Position numbers and translations under genes: made by a program
Notes under the pieces: model-generated
What the model saw: only the letters and a program-made list of their open reading frames with translations
Told to the model about the DNA's origin: nothing
Databases searched by the model: none
Assembly (NCBI GenBank): GCA_963585895.1
Contig: OY757921.1
Location: 78,511,334 to 78,575,333, forward strand
DNA from: Sepioteuthis lessoniana
Lineage: Eukaryota; Mollusca; Cephalopoda; Myopsida; Loliginidae
Direction: 5' to 3'
Length of the DNA stretch: 64,000 nt
Shown: positions 42,510-53,224 of the stretch, piece after piece
How the letters are laid out: every line of letters starts with the position of its first letter
Numbering within the stretch: the first letter of the stretch is position 1

Positions 42510-42880
42510 ACTTTTTTTTTGATGGCGGGGTATTATGCTTTTGCTGAGATACAGTAAGCATATTCTAACCCCCCCGCCCCCGATACTGCTGGGAATTTAT
42601 GCAGAGAGACGTGGCGAAATTTGTCATAATACCTTAACTAAATTCCTCATTACGTTTATTATATTTGTTGATTCTGTTCCCACAAAATATACTTTTCTCT
42701 CCTCACTAAAAAAATTAAAAAAAAAAAAAACTCTGAAGTATAATCTTAATTTCGCTGAACCTCCAGCTTGGATTACCTTGTTATCAATTTTTTCTATATA
42801 TTGTTGGATTTTACTCCATTATCAACTTCCAATATTTCCAATAATAGTTTTTATATTTACACAAAAATGTCATGTGTTTT
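42510..42880. other. No gene seen
   Basis: Unassigned. Contains C-rich and A-rich tracts. Confidence 0.5.
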
Positions 42881-42884
42881 GGAT

Positions 42885-43015
42885 ATGATACTAAACTGTA
42901 TCTGATGGTGATGCTCCACTTCTGGAGATTTAGGCATGTGGTGTTTCACTTCCTTGCCATTACTCCTAGCTTTACTTGATCCGGAGTGGTAATACCTATT
43001 ACTGCCTCAGCTATG
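42885..43015 (+). mobile_element. Element D head fragment
   Basis: 'gatactaaactgtatctgat' to 'gatccggagtggtaatacct', the head and first part of D only. Confidence 0.55.
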
Positions 43016-43059
43016 AACCATTACCGTATGATATCATTGGAATTTCAATTTTAAAATAG

Positions 43060-43350
43060 AACGAAGTTGTTGTGTGAAGACTTATGTCATAGCATAGTAC
43101 TGTGTACGGTACGACATAGGGTTTTTGGAGCGATAATTCCACTTTTAGGAAACCCAAACACTTCTGGTTTTCGACGTTGAGGTGGGATCAAAGAAAGAGA
43201 AAGAGAGGGTGGTTGACGTTGCGACGATGTCTTGATTTGTTACTTTAGCCACGGGGCCTAGCGGTCATTAGAAGTACTATTTGGAAAACAAGGGATGTAA
43301 TCCCTACAGTGTGTCTTGGGTTAAGCGTCCAGCAGCCGTAGCCATATTGA
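43060..43350 (+). repeat. Dispersed repeat J
   Basis: Blocks with 'gttgttgtgtgaagactta' and 'aagggatgtaatccctac' recur on the minus strand at 49.53-49.85 kb, with the two blocks in the opposite relative order. Confidence 0.55.
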
Positions 43351-43504
43351 CTGACTGACGAACGAACAAATGAAGGAAGAAAGAAAGAACAACCGAAAGA
43401 ACAAGAGAGAGAGGGGGGAAAAACAAATAGCCATAACTAAAGGAAGAAACATCTTTGCAACATTTTGCTTTTTCCTCTAAAGACTACTTTCGCATTTTTT
43501 CAGA

Positions 43505-43945
43505 ATTTGATTGTTGGTTGGTTGGTTAGATTTTTTATGGCATATCAACCTTTGTAGGTTATTTCATGTCAAATCCATTTTTATACAAATAATCAGTTCT
43601 ACTTCAAACAATTCAGTTTAGCATGAGTACACAGTTTAATTGTCTGAAACATTTCTATTTCAAGCTATTCAGTTTAGTCAAACAGTTCTAATTCAAACAA
43701 TTCAGTTTAGTATAAGTATAGGACCCTATCAGGTGCTACCACTCCCGGCCAGAGTGGACCAGGGAGCGATGGCAATGAAGGGTGCTCCGCATTCCCCAAA
43801 GCTCCAGCATCACTAGAGCTTCACTGGGGCATCACCCTCAGATTGTTTAATGTCATATCCAGGAAACTCATTGGGTGGGGGTCTTACCCATCTGCGAAGA
43901 AGCGGTTTGTGTATTCTACAGACCCTCCAGCCGACTGGGCAACCA
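43505..43945 (-). mobile_element. Element D copy
   Basis: Hairpin tail at 43538-43575, two module repeats, and head ending 'cagccgactgggc'. 'cactagagcttcactggggc' shows a small duplication. Confidence 0.75.
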
Positions 43946-44079
43946 GAATTTGATCCGTGTCAGTTACACTTGGGACAATACAGTAACAATACGATACTTA
44001 ATGTGATATGCATGAAAAGAAAAAAACACAAATTGATTCTGTTAATTCAATATATCTTTATAATAGTAAGTTAAAGTAA

Positions 44080-44325
44080 AGTTGGCGACCGTAGTCGAGG
44101 GTGACCCGAAGTCTCCCTTTTCGATAGCTACTACACCGAGGTGTAGGGGAGGGCGCTACTCCTTTCCTTGGATTGCTCCACTTTACCCTTAATTCGTACC
44201 TTATAATGCTGATTGTTAAGCAAGTCGGCATCAAGTACCATTTTTTGAGTTTTTGTATGACTCGATCTGGGATCGAACCCAGGTCTCCCGGGCCATTGGC
44301 TAACACTCAAACCATTATGCCAAGT
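44080..44325 (-). mobile_element. SINE-C copy
   Basis: Reverse-oriented. Body and tRNA-like head are intact; the B box on the minus strand is 'gggttcgatccc'. Confidence 0.88.
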
Positions 44326-44404
44326 AAAAACACATAATTAGAGATACATAAAAAGAAAACATCCCTATATGCTAACTAGAAAATATATCCATTATAGTAA
44401 AAAG

Positions 44405-44658
44405 TAAAGTTAGCGACCATAGTCGAGGGTGACCCGAAGGCTCCCTTTTCGATAGCTACTCCACCAAGGTGTAGGGGAGGGTGCACTCCATTCCCTGGAT
44501 TGCTCCACTTTACCCTTGAACCGTACCTTATAATGCTGAGTGTTAAGCAAGGTGGTATCAAGTTCCATTTTTAAAGTCTTTGGTATGACTCGACCTGGGA
44601 TTGAACCCAGATCTCCCGGGCCATTGGCGAACACTCTAACCGCTGGGCCAATGTCCCG
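44405..44658 (-). mobile_element. SINE-C copy
   Basis: Second reverse-oriented copy, only about 80 bp from the previous one. It is closer in sequence to the copy at 1.29 kb than to its neighbour, so it is a separate insertion and not a tandem duplication. Confidence 0.88.
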
Positions 44659-44659
44659 G

Positions 44660-45330
44660 TTTACATATTCATTATACTCAATTGAAAAGTTGTTTATCTT
44701 TTAATTTGTCGTTTATCTGAACTCTTTCTCTGATAAGAACAAGAAAAAAAAGACAAAAAAAAAACTTCTTAAAAATTGAATTACGCTAAAATTAAAAACG
44801 GAAGAACGTGTGTCAATAATTTAGTTACCAAAATTTACTTTTACTGGATCTGTAAATAGAATGTTCTTTTAAGAACGTTCCATTCCTCTGTTGTACTTCA
44901 AATCCAAAATGATTGCAAACAGCAGTTTTATATTGGGTTCCGTGCGGTCTTTCTAAAATTATAGATAATGAATCTGCTTCTGCCATATTTTCGCTTTCTT
45001 GAAATCAAGTTATGTATCAAGTGGTTCCTGATTCGACAAGAATTCACAACCTCGTCAAATTAACGATAAAAAATGCGTTTTCATAAAAAAAAAAATTAAA
45101 AATAAAGCAATACAAAAGAAAACAAACCACCTACTTTCCAAACAGCAGAGTATTTGTGTGGTTTTTTTTGTTTCTGTTTTTTGTTGGGGTTTTGTCGTCA
45201 TTGTTGTTGTTGTTGTTGTTTTGTTTTGTTTTTCATTCGTCAAATAGGTTGCAAAAATACGTTACGTTTAGCTCGACACGTAATAGAAAAATACAAATTG
45301 ATTCGGTTAATACAATATATTTTCATCATA
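44660..45330. other. No gene seen
   Basis: AT-rich. A (TTG)n-like tract at 45190-45230 explains the cysteine-rich and phenylalanine-rich frames. Confidence 0.5.
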
Positions 45331-45970
45331 GGTTAGTTGGTTCTTTGGGTTTTATAGCATATCAACCTTTGTAGGTTATTTAATGCCAAGTCCATTTTTA
45401 TAATGATAGTCAGTTCTATTTCAGACATTTCAGTTTAGCATCAGTACACAGTTTAATTGTAAAAAAACATTTCTATTTCAAGCTATTCATGTTCGTCAAA
45501 CTTCTTATTCAGCTAATTAAGTTTAGTATAAGTACAGATTTTGTTTACATAATTAAAAAACAGTCAAAACAGTTCTGTATTAAACAGTTCAGTTTAGTGT
45601 AAGTTCAGTTTCAATGTCAAAAACTGTTCTATTTCAAACAATTCAGTTTAGGATAAGTACGCAGTTTAAATGTAAGTGCGGTTTAATTGTCAAAAACATT
45701 CTCTTTCAAGCTATTCAGTTTAATCAATTCATTTAGCATAAGTATCCCGTTAGTTCTATTTAACCCATAGGGCCCTATCAGGTGCTACCATTCCGGGCCA
45801 GAGTGGACCTAGGAGCAATGGCAATGAAGGGGTGCTCCGCAATCCCCAAAACCCACTGGAACCTCATCATCAGATTGTTTAGTGTCATATCCAGGACACT
45901 CATTGGGTGGGGTTTTTACCCCTCTCCTGAGGAGAAGTCGGTGTATTCTACAGCCCCAGTCGACTGGGTA
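45330..45970 (-). mobile_element. Element D copy with repeated modules
   Basis: Hairpin tail at 45352-45390. At least five modules carry 'caattcagttta' and 'agtacagtttaa'. Head ends 'cagtcgactgggta'. Confidence 0.75.
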
Positions 45971-46194
45971 AATTTTCATCATATTAAAAACATATTAGCA
46001 GAAATTCACAAAAATGTATTTTAATCAACAAGCAGCCAAAGAAACCAGTGACTTTCATAGCGAGAAAGATGATTCTAAGTGAGAATTTGGTGATTTTGGT
46101 TATTAATATATCTAGATTGGAGTCGTGGATAATCTGTAAATATCAATAGACGATACTCAAAGAGATTAGCAGCGTTAGTTTCCAGTGTGAACTC

Positions 46195-46530
46195 GGCCCT
46201 GTTTTCTGGGGCTGTAGAATACACTGACTGAAGCTCTGCTAAGGGGGAAAGACCCCTAACCTCACCTACGAGTGTCCTGCATCTGATGAAGAGGCTCTAG
46301 TTCTAGAGCTTTAGGGAATGTAGACTGCCTACACATTTACATTACTCCCATGTCCACTCTGAACCAGATCGGTTGTACTTGTTAAGGTCAAATAGAACTC
46401 TTCAATCATTAACAAAAGATTATTATTATCAGTTAGTTGAAACCACACAACTAAATTCAAATTATTCATATTGCATAAGAATACTTGATGAATAGAATTA
46501 TTAATGTTAATACAGAATTATATATGACGT
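46195..46530 (+). mobile_element. Element D copy, truncated
   Basis: Head at 46195-46385 ('ggggctgtagaatacac') with module traces. The tail is missing and LINE-1 begins shortly after. Confidence 0.65.
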
Positions 46531-46803
46531 TTGTCTGGAGTAGTTTGGTGCAGTAATGCATTAAAAAAGATAAACCGAAGAAAAAAGACCAAATAGACGA
46601 CAGATACAGAAGGGTAAGTTAAGATCGGAACAGAGAAAGCTGAAGCGCCGATTAAAAGAAGCCCCAATTCATGAGAGGTTGGAACTTCAGAATATCCTCA
46701 ATGATATTCAAAAAGGGATTTTGGTGATCTCCAGAGCTGAAAAATCAGAGAAAACATTGAAAGAAAAAACGTTAGGCTCAGAGAGCATTCTACTCAAATC
46801 CTT

Positions 46804-47930
46804 ATGCTTTCACAAAAAAGACTTTTCGTGGAATCAAAGTGTGGCAAGCTTGATGCACCGAAGGTGGAACTCGAGAATCACCCAGTTGATTTAAACGGTA
46901 TTCCAGTACCTTTTCTTAGAGATTTTGGAAAACCCCAAGATCCAACGGTAATATTTGATGATAGATGGATAAAACTGAAGGAAATCCGAGATTTCGTCCA
47001 TAAGGCTCGCGCAGGTAGTGCCACGAGCATGAATGGGATATCATACAAGTTATATAAAAACTGCCCATGGGTCCTCAGGAAACTCACCGTCCTCCTTCAG
47101 CAGGTTTGCAGGAAGAGTATTGTACCACAGGAGTGGTGCCTGACTGATGGAATTTGGATACCAAAGGAAATGCAGTCAAAAATATCACAAATTTTCGCCC
47201 CATCATCCCTCGTAAATGTAGGTGGGGAAATATTTTTTGTGAGTTTTGGTCGTCGTATCAAAACCTTTCAGATGAGAAATCATTATATAAATACATCTGT
47301 TCAGAAGGCTGAAACACCTGGCTTCCCCGGATGTTTGGAACATTCAGAAATGATATAGAACTCAATACTCTCAGCGAAAAGGGACAAAACAGAACTACAT
47401 ATAATCTGGCTTGATCTTGCCAATGCATACGGTTCAATTCCGCACCACTTAATCCGAATGGCCCTCGACTTTTTCAACTTCCCTGGCAAGGTTGGAGAAA
47501 TCATAATGAAATACTTCAATTTAGCCGTCATGAAATTTACCGTTAAAGACTATATCACCAAATGGCAAGCACTTGAGATCGGCATTATGATGGGCTGTGT
47601 GATTTCCCCACTTCTTTTCGTTCTGGCCATGGAACTCATATTACGAGGTGCAGCAAATACATCGAAAGGGGTGATGAAAAATGAACATCTGACTCATCCT
47701 TTTTCAAGAGCTTTTATTGACGACATCACCATTCTCGCCCCGTCCAAAATTGCAGCAGATGATTTACTACAAAGGTATTATGACATTTTCCCAAAGGAAT
47801 GAGAATGAAGACTAAGCCAAAGAAAAGTCGAAGCCTATCGTTAGTCGGAGGATCTGTCAGGGATATCCATTTCAAAATTGGGGGTGATACGACCCCAACA
47901 GTCAAGGAGAAGCCGGTAAAGAGTCTCTGA
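46804..47930 (+). pseudogene. LINE-1 reverse transcriptase part
   Basis: 46804-47802 is one frame interrupted only by TAG at 47356-47358. Motifs in order: WIPKEM, SVQKAETPGFPGCLEH, then after the stop IIWLDLANAYGSIPHHLI, GIMMGCVISPLLFVLAMEL and FIDDITIL, the catalytic F-x-DD box, which is intact. The frame ends at TGA 47800-47802. A short overlapping frame (47799-47930) carries on with KPKKSRSLSL, HFKIGG and EKPVKSL before TGA 47928-47930. Function in life: copying element RNA into DNA at the target site. Confidence 0.85.
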
Positions 47931-48009
47931 TGTCTTTATTTAATTCCACTGACCGATCGTCATAGGGGTCCAGAGGTCCAGAAAATAGCCTTGATGGAGC
48001 TTAAATCAA

Positions 48010-48992
48010 TTGATAAAACTTGTCAGCCCGGAAACTAATCGAGCTTGGCTGGGTAGCATCAGCAACAAGGTATTCTCCAAAGTGGCCCCAAGGAAAAAAG
48101 ATTTATGGTACGAAGAAGTCAGGTTGTCTGAGAAAGAGCAAAGAACAGCTAGTGCTGTTACACAGGCCAAACAATGTGCTTGGACAAAATAGAATGATAT
48201 CGAACCAATTAAATTATCGTGGAAATCCTTAATTGCAATGGAACCTCTGGCGATATTATCCCTTCTTCGCTCTATATATGATCTCTTACCAAATGCGACC
48301 AACCTAAAAATATGGGGATATACCGATTCGGATCTGTGCTTGTCATGTAAAAAGGATCGGGGTACCTTGCACCATGTACTATCTGCATGTCCACAATCAC
48401 TTCAAATGTACACATGGCAACATAACAAGGTGTTAGAGGTGGTCATAGAATTGTTAAGAGCACAATGTGAGGCAGCAAACCAGCAACTTGTTACAGCCAA
48501 GGAGCCCATAATTCAGTTTCTCAATGAAAGTGAATGCCCTGTGAGGAAACAAAAAATCCTAATACAAAGCTACTGAATGGAGCTGGTGACTGGAAAATTT
48601 CAGCAGATCTCAAGACATCTCTACAATTCCAAGTTCACACTATTCCAACAGAAAAGCGGCCAGACATTGTAGCGTTGTCCGATTCAAAGAACAGTGTCCT
48701 CCTCATAGAATTGACTGTCCCCTGTGAAGAAAACCGGGAGGAAGCACAAGAGTGGAAGAAAAACCGATAGGAGACACTGCGTGCCGACTGCTTGGAAATG
48801 GGTTCGATATGCTATGTGATTCCTATTGAGGTAGGTTGTCGTGGTTTTGTAGGATACTCAGTCATTTCGTTTCTTTTAAAAATAGGAATCACTGGCCGCA
48901 GTTTGAAAGTTACCTCAAATCGTCTTCAGACCACAGCGCAATATGCATCAAGTTGGATTTGGTCGAAAGCGAAAAGTCTTCAGCATGAATGA
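48010..48992 (+). pseudogene. LINE-1 zinc knuckle and endonuclease-like part
   Basis: The frame from 48010 reads ETNRAWLGSI, QAKQCAWTK, then TAG at 48190 where tryptophan is likely, then LPNATNLKIWGYTDSDLC. The zinc knuckle CLSCKKDRGTLHHVLSAC (C-x2-C-x8-H-x5-C, one of two adjacent histidines) lies near 48340-48395. The frame changes near 48540-48570. The next frame has RPDIVALSDS and LLIELTVP: PD, 14 residues, E, matching the restriction-like endonuclease motif of R2-group LINEs. TAG 48768 breaks it, then VEVGCRGF and WIWSKAKS to the stop at 48990. Confidence 0.85.
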
Positions 48993-49144
48993 AATGCACG
49001 CTGAACCACCATTCCCGTGTGATTATGTAACATTAAGAAACGGTTACTGTAAGTGCGTAATGACATCAACGGCCGAAAGTAAACGCGTTTTTAAAAACCC
49101 CATCTTGCACTAACTTTTTCTTCAGACACAGTCTAACGATTATA

Positions 49145-49465
49145 GGCGTTGGTTCCCTAAGCTTCTAGGGAGACAATCATCTAGAGGTTGCAGGTTCAAT
49201 CCTGACTGCAGGCGAGTAATAATACAGGAATACTTAACACTTGTATCCGGTTATAGCTAATGGAATTAGAACAGGTGACCCCCGTGGATTCAATAAAGGA
49301 CATAGTTTGAAGTTCCGTGAAGGTTCCCAAGTTGGACAAAAACCCGAAGAAAGCTGGAGGATATATCGACCGAAACGTTGTGGAAATAACAATAAAGATG
49401 AAGACAATAGTCCGAAAACCCTTAATGATAATAATCATCAAGCTTCGGGTCAGAAATTTAGACCA
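49145..49465 (+). mobile_element. SINE-H copy
   Basis: Head with a tRNA-like promoter: B box 'aggttcaatcctg' at about 49190. The body matches 6.18-6.30 kb ('acacttgtatccggttat'). It ends with 'aaacgttgtggaaataaca' and 'gaagacaatagtccg'. It directly precedes a (TC)n tract. Confidence 0.7.
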
Positions 49466-49474
49466 CTAAAGTCA

Positions 49475-49478
<4 letters not shown>

Positions 49479-49517
<39 letters not shown>
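49479..49517. repeat. (TC)n microsatellite
   Basis: About twenty TC units after SINE-H. Confidence 0.95.
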
Positions 49518-49520
<3 letters not shown>

Positions 49521-49529
49521 TTGATTCCG

Positions 49530-49855
49530 CCTCAACGACGAGAAGTAGAAATGTGTGCGTTTCCTAGCAGTGAGATTATCGCTCCTAATAACATTGTGTC
49601 GTTCAATACACGGTACCATGCTATGACGTAAGTCTTCACACAACAACTTTATTCTATCAAGATTCTTAACTCATACCGAAAGACTTTTCAACTGCATAAT
49701 AGGACTTTTGTTCTCTTATTTAAGGTTCTAAATGCTTATTCTATCGTATTTCGTGAGCTGATGGGTATATTTTCCAACAGGATGGCTACTTTTCAACCAG
49801 CATCAGACACTGTTAGGGATTACATCCCTTGCCTCTCGTTAGTTTCTACTATTTG
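49530..49855 (-). repeat. Dispersed repeat J, inverted and permuted
   Basis: The reverse complement holds 'gttgttgtgtgaagactta' and 'caagggatgtaatccct', as at 43.06-43.35 kb. Confidence 0.55.
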
Positions 49856-49862
49856 GCGCTAG

Positions 49863-50758
49863 GTGACAGAACTGGTCTTTACCTCTCGTATCTACCATAA
49901 TAGTTTTGCAAATGGTCACTACAGGATTAAGCCAAGGTTATATATTAGGAAGCCCGAGCTGACGAAGAAAAGAAGCAAAAGGTACCCTGCAAAAACAATC
50001 ACCGACGCTGACTACGCTAATGACTTAGCGTTACTGGCGAATACGCCTAATCAAGCAGAGACACTACTGCATAGTTTGGAACGAGCCGCCACAGGCATTA
50101 GCCTCCATGTCAATGCACACAAAACTGAATATATGTGATACAACCAAACAGGCAACATTACCACACAAGAAGGATCCCCTCTGAAACTAGTAGACAAATT
50201 CACCTACCTAGGAAGCAGCGTCTCATCAACTGAAAAAGACATCGACACACGACTAACGAAAGCAAGGACAGCTATCGATAGGCTCTCGATCATATGGAAA
50301 TCAGACCTGACCAATAAAATGAAATGCAGTTTCTTCCAGGCAGCTGTTGTATCGATACTGCTATATGGATGCACTACATGGACGCTAACTAAACGGTTGG
50401 GAAGAAACTAGACGGCAATTACACAAGAATGTTGATAGCAATATTGAACAAGTCCTGGCGGCAACACCCCACAAGACACCAACTATACGGCCACTTGCCT
50501 CCCATCACGAAAACTATACAAGTTAGACGAACCAGACACGCAGGACACTGCTGGAGAAGCAGAGACGAGCTCATAAGTGATGTACTCCTATGGACCCCCA
50601 CATATGGCCGGGCAAAAGCAGGACGACCAGCTCGAACTTACATACAGCAGCTATGTGAGGACACAGGATGTTACCCTGAAGACCTGCCAGAGGCGATGAA
50701 TAATAGGGAGAAGTGGCGAGAGAGGGTCAGGGATATCCGTGCTGGCGGCACGACATGA
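49863..50758 (+). pseudogene. LINE-3 reverse transcriptase C-terminal region
   Basis: The first frame reads ITDADYANDLALLANTP, where the usual YADD box is YAND: a catalytic aspartate is replaced. It continues LLHSLERAATGISLHVN and stops at TGA 50136-50138, where cysteine is likely. The same frame then continues LKLVDKFTYLGSSVSSTE, AIDRLSIIWKSDLTNKMK, VSILLYGCTTWTLTKR to about 50400. After a one-base shift, 50429-50758 reads ILNKSWRQHPTRHQLYGHL, RTRHAGHCWRSRDEL and KAGRPARTYIQQLCED and ends RAGGTT. The product is inactive. Confidence 0.85.
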
Positions 50759-50780
50759 TGATGATGATGATGATGATATA
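49863..50780 (+). mobile_element. LINE-3: 3' end of a non-LTR retrotransposon
   Basis: 5'-truncated element carrying the last part of the reverse transcriptase and the C terminus, ending in a run of GAT/ATG trinucleotides (50754-50778), the type of tail seen in RTE-like elements. Two further fragments lie at 3.36 and 18.0 kb. The clade assignment is tentative. Confidence 0.85.
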
Positions 50781-51300
50781 TTAGGAGAGGGTGACAAAAA
50801 TCAAAACCTCTTTCCTCGAAAATTACTCAAAGGACACATGCTTGGACAACGTAGCTGATTGGGAGTCCTCAATGGACATGAGAAAATATGATTTTATATA
50901 AAAGAGACGCACACTACAGGACCTTCATCCAAGGACATTTTCCCCTTTTCATTCGCACATATATATATTTTCCTTTGGTTTTCCATATGTGTGATGGAGA
51001 GCTTTACTAAACGATTTTCTCTCTCTTTATTGCATTCACACAAATATATTTCCTTAAGTTTTCCCTATGTGAGATGGAGAGCTTGACTCAATGACTTTCT
51101 TAATTTTGTTGCATTCACATATATTTGTTGTTTTTTTTTTTCTTAAATTCGTTTTTCGCATTTCTATTAATAAATTTTATCATGTTTTTCAGTTGTGTTC
51201 ACTTCGTTAATAATCTTCCACTGTCAAAGTGACCGCTTTGCAACACTCGACAGAGTTTTCTAATTGCATCTTACTTTTGTTTTTTAACTCGGTACACATA
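50780..51300. other. No gene seen
   Basis: Unassigned AT-rich sequence. 50990-51030 and 51050-51090 share 'atgtg(t/a)gatggagagctt', a short tandem duplication of about 70 bp. Confidence 0.5.
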
Positions 51301-51304
51301 CACA

Positions 51305-51532
51305 CGGAGTGTAATGGTTAAAGCGCTGAACTGCGAAATTATAGTAAACGGGTTCGAAATCCAGTCGCACTATCATGTACATCTTCGAACCAATACCCTT
51401 TGGGAAAGGCATGAACCCCCTTATCCTCACAGTTATGGGTTAAGTAGTACCATTCATTTTCTTTAAAAAGGAAAGATTTGGGCATTAAATAACCAAAGAA
51501 TGTTGACATGTCATTAAGAACAAACAACCACA
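51305..51532 (+). mobile_element. SINE-A copy, diverged
   Basis: Head 'gtgtaatggttaaagcg', B box-like 'gggttcgaaatcc', central domain and tail. 'cacatac' flanks both ends, a possible 7-bp duplication. Confidence 0.75.
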
Positions 51533-51534
51533 TA

Positions 51535-51830
51535 CATATTTACCAACCCCTCCGCTCGGGCAGGATATGACACAAGGTCAATTTTTAAGCGAAGTTTAAC
51601 AGGTTTAAATTCAGAGTTTTCCTTCTCCTAGACTAGTTGCCTCACCAAGGCAGAAGAACCCAGTCTGTCCTACTATTTACCCATTGCTGGAGGGAGAGTA
51701 ATTGGATTCATACCTTTTCCCAAGAATATTAGTGCAATATGAAATGCAATCAATCTCGTCCAGGATTTGAAAACGTGTCGCCGAGTCCATTTCCTTCGAC
51801 GATAACCATTACACCACGGCCACCTCCCGC
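51535..51830 (-). mobile_element. SINE-B copy
   Basis: Reverse-oriented, full length, directly abutting the SINE-A before it. Two different SINEs at one site is probably successive insertion. Confidence 0.85.
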
Positions 51831-51954
51831 ATGCACGCACAAAATATTTTTCCTTGAAGCTGGTGAATGCACATCATCATCATCACGGCATGTTAGCAGC
51901 ACGTATTTCCTTGGTTATCTCTCGCCATTCATCCCTATCATTCATTGCTCATAA

Positions 51955-52070
51955 TAAGTCTTCAAGACGCGATATGATTGATTGATTTGATTTAAAGGCA
52001 TGTCAACCCGTCGGGAGCTATTTTATATTAAGAAATTAAACATGGGTGGCGGTTAGATTTATTTCTATGT
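51955..52070 (-). repeat. Second-type D tail fragment
   Basis: 'gattgattgatttgattt', 'aaaggcatgtcaacccg' and 'agctattttatatt' match the alternative tail at 42.11 and 57.90 kb. Confidence 0.5.
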
Positions 52071-52109
52071 TTATTCAAGGATCTTTCCTGGTTTTGATGG
52101 CGAATTTTC

Positions 52110-52200
52110 TGCAGTTACTAAGTGGATTTGGGGTGGCTTTGTTGCTAAGTGGATTTGGGGTCGCTTTGTTGCTAAGTGGATTTGGGGTCACTTTGAAAGG
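52110..52200. repeat. 27-bp tandem repeat, 3 copies
   Basis: 'gctaagtggatttggggt' repeats every 27 bp with small variants. Confidence 0.9.
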
Positions 52201-53220
52201 TAGGTTTGTAGAGTAAAGATCAAATTTACAGTTATATTTTTTCTATGATCTTATTTCTTTCAGGAAAGAGAAAATTAATATTTTTAGATGTTTTTAGACC
52301 CTATGTTACTTATATTGTAGAAAAGTTTTCTGATAGCAAGAAAATCACTACATTTTATGTATCAAACATACGGCCTCTATAATCATTCAGTCATCTGGCC
52401 CCGGCTTGTCACTGGATATCAGATTCTTGACGAGGAACGAGTGTTATTCGAGTCGTACAAACGTGTAGAATTAGAAACCTTTGCAAATCAACCGTTCGCT
52501 TCACCTGATGCTGGGCAGAGGAACAACATAGGTCAACAGCTCGAATTGAATAGTTCAGTCAGTAAACTTCTGCTACTCACCAATAAAGGTGGCGTCTTTT
52601 CATGGGAAAAATAGCCATCAAAAGATTTTTGCATGCATGTAAAAACTTTTAATGGCTGCAAGCAGCGTATCATGGGTTTGTTTGCCAGAGCAAAGATCTT
52701 GGAATTTTGGTGACCAAGGTGGAGCGAAGTTAACCCGTTTAATATAACAAGGTTAACTTGTTTTTGAAAATATCGTAGTTATAATTTTCTTCACGGTTGT
52801 CTAAATGGGGTTAAGGTGAAAAGTCAGAGTTTTATAATTTCCCCAGAGAACAAGTTGAGAAGATATACCTGTAGTGTATACAGGGTTAGGTCAACCAGTG
52901 TTGTTGATTTTGAAGCTGGCTAAAGGTGACAATATTGGAAATATTGTTTCGGATTGTGAGCATTACCTGGGTAGGAAATGGAATTCTCATTAACAAAGGA
53001 GCTGACCCTTTGAAATTAACTTGAATAATAGCTAATTTGGGATATATTTTCAAAGTGGGAATAGATTCGATTTATTATGAGATGTGCATATAATGGCTGG
53101 ATTGTGATGTCACAAGTTAGTTGGTGTTTGGGCTGTGAAGCAAACGGAGCAATACGTAATGAGAGAGAGGAGACACACAGAGCACACCTGCAATTTTGAT
53201 AGCAGTTGGCCAAGATATAA
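52200..53220. other. No supported gene
   Basis: An 85-codon plus-strand frame at 52357-52614 starts MYQTYGLYNH and ends GGVFSWEK. I do not recognise it and cannot call it coding. The rest is unassigned. Confidence 0.4.
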
Positions 53221-53224
53221 CTCC

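Larger units (their letters stand above)
46560..48992 (+). mobile_element. LINE-1: non-LTR retrotransposon, R2-like endonuclease type
   Basis: A single decayed copy with recognisable order: N-terminal coiled segment, reverse transcriptase, zinc knuckle, and a C-terminal restriction-enzyme-like endonuclease. The last exon-like stretch ends VEVGCRGFVG...SSWIWSKAK. I recognise the family from proteins annotated as mobile-element reverse transcriptases in invertebrates and fish. Lesions: a frame change near 46800, TAG at 47356, a frame change near 47800, TGA at 47928, TAG at 48190, a frame change near 48540-48570 and TAG at 48768. The element cannot make its protein. Confidence 0.88.

Noticed and set aside
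44058-44634. Minus-strand frames starting with an ANGPGDLGSIP-type sequence
   Set aside because: These are SINE-C read through its tRNA-like head. The same peptide appears wherever SINE-C occurs.
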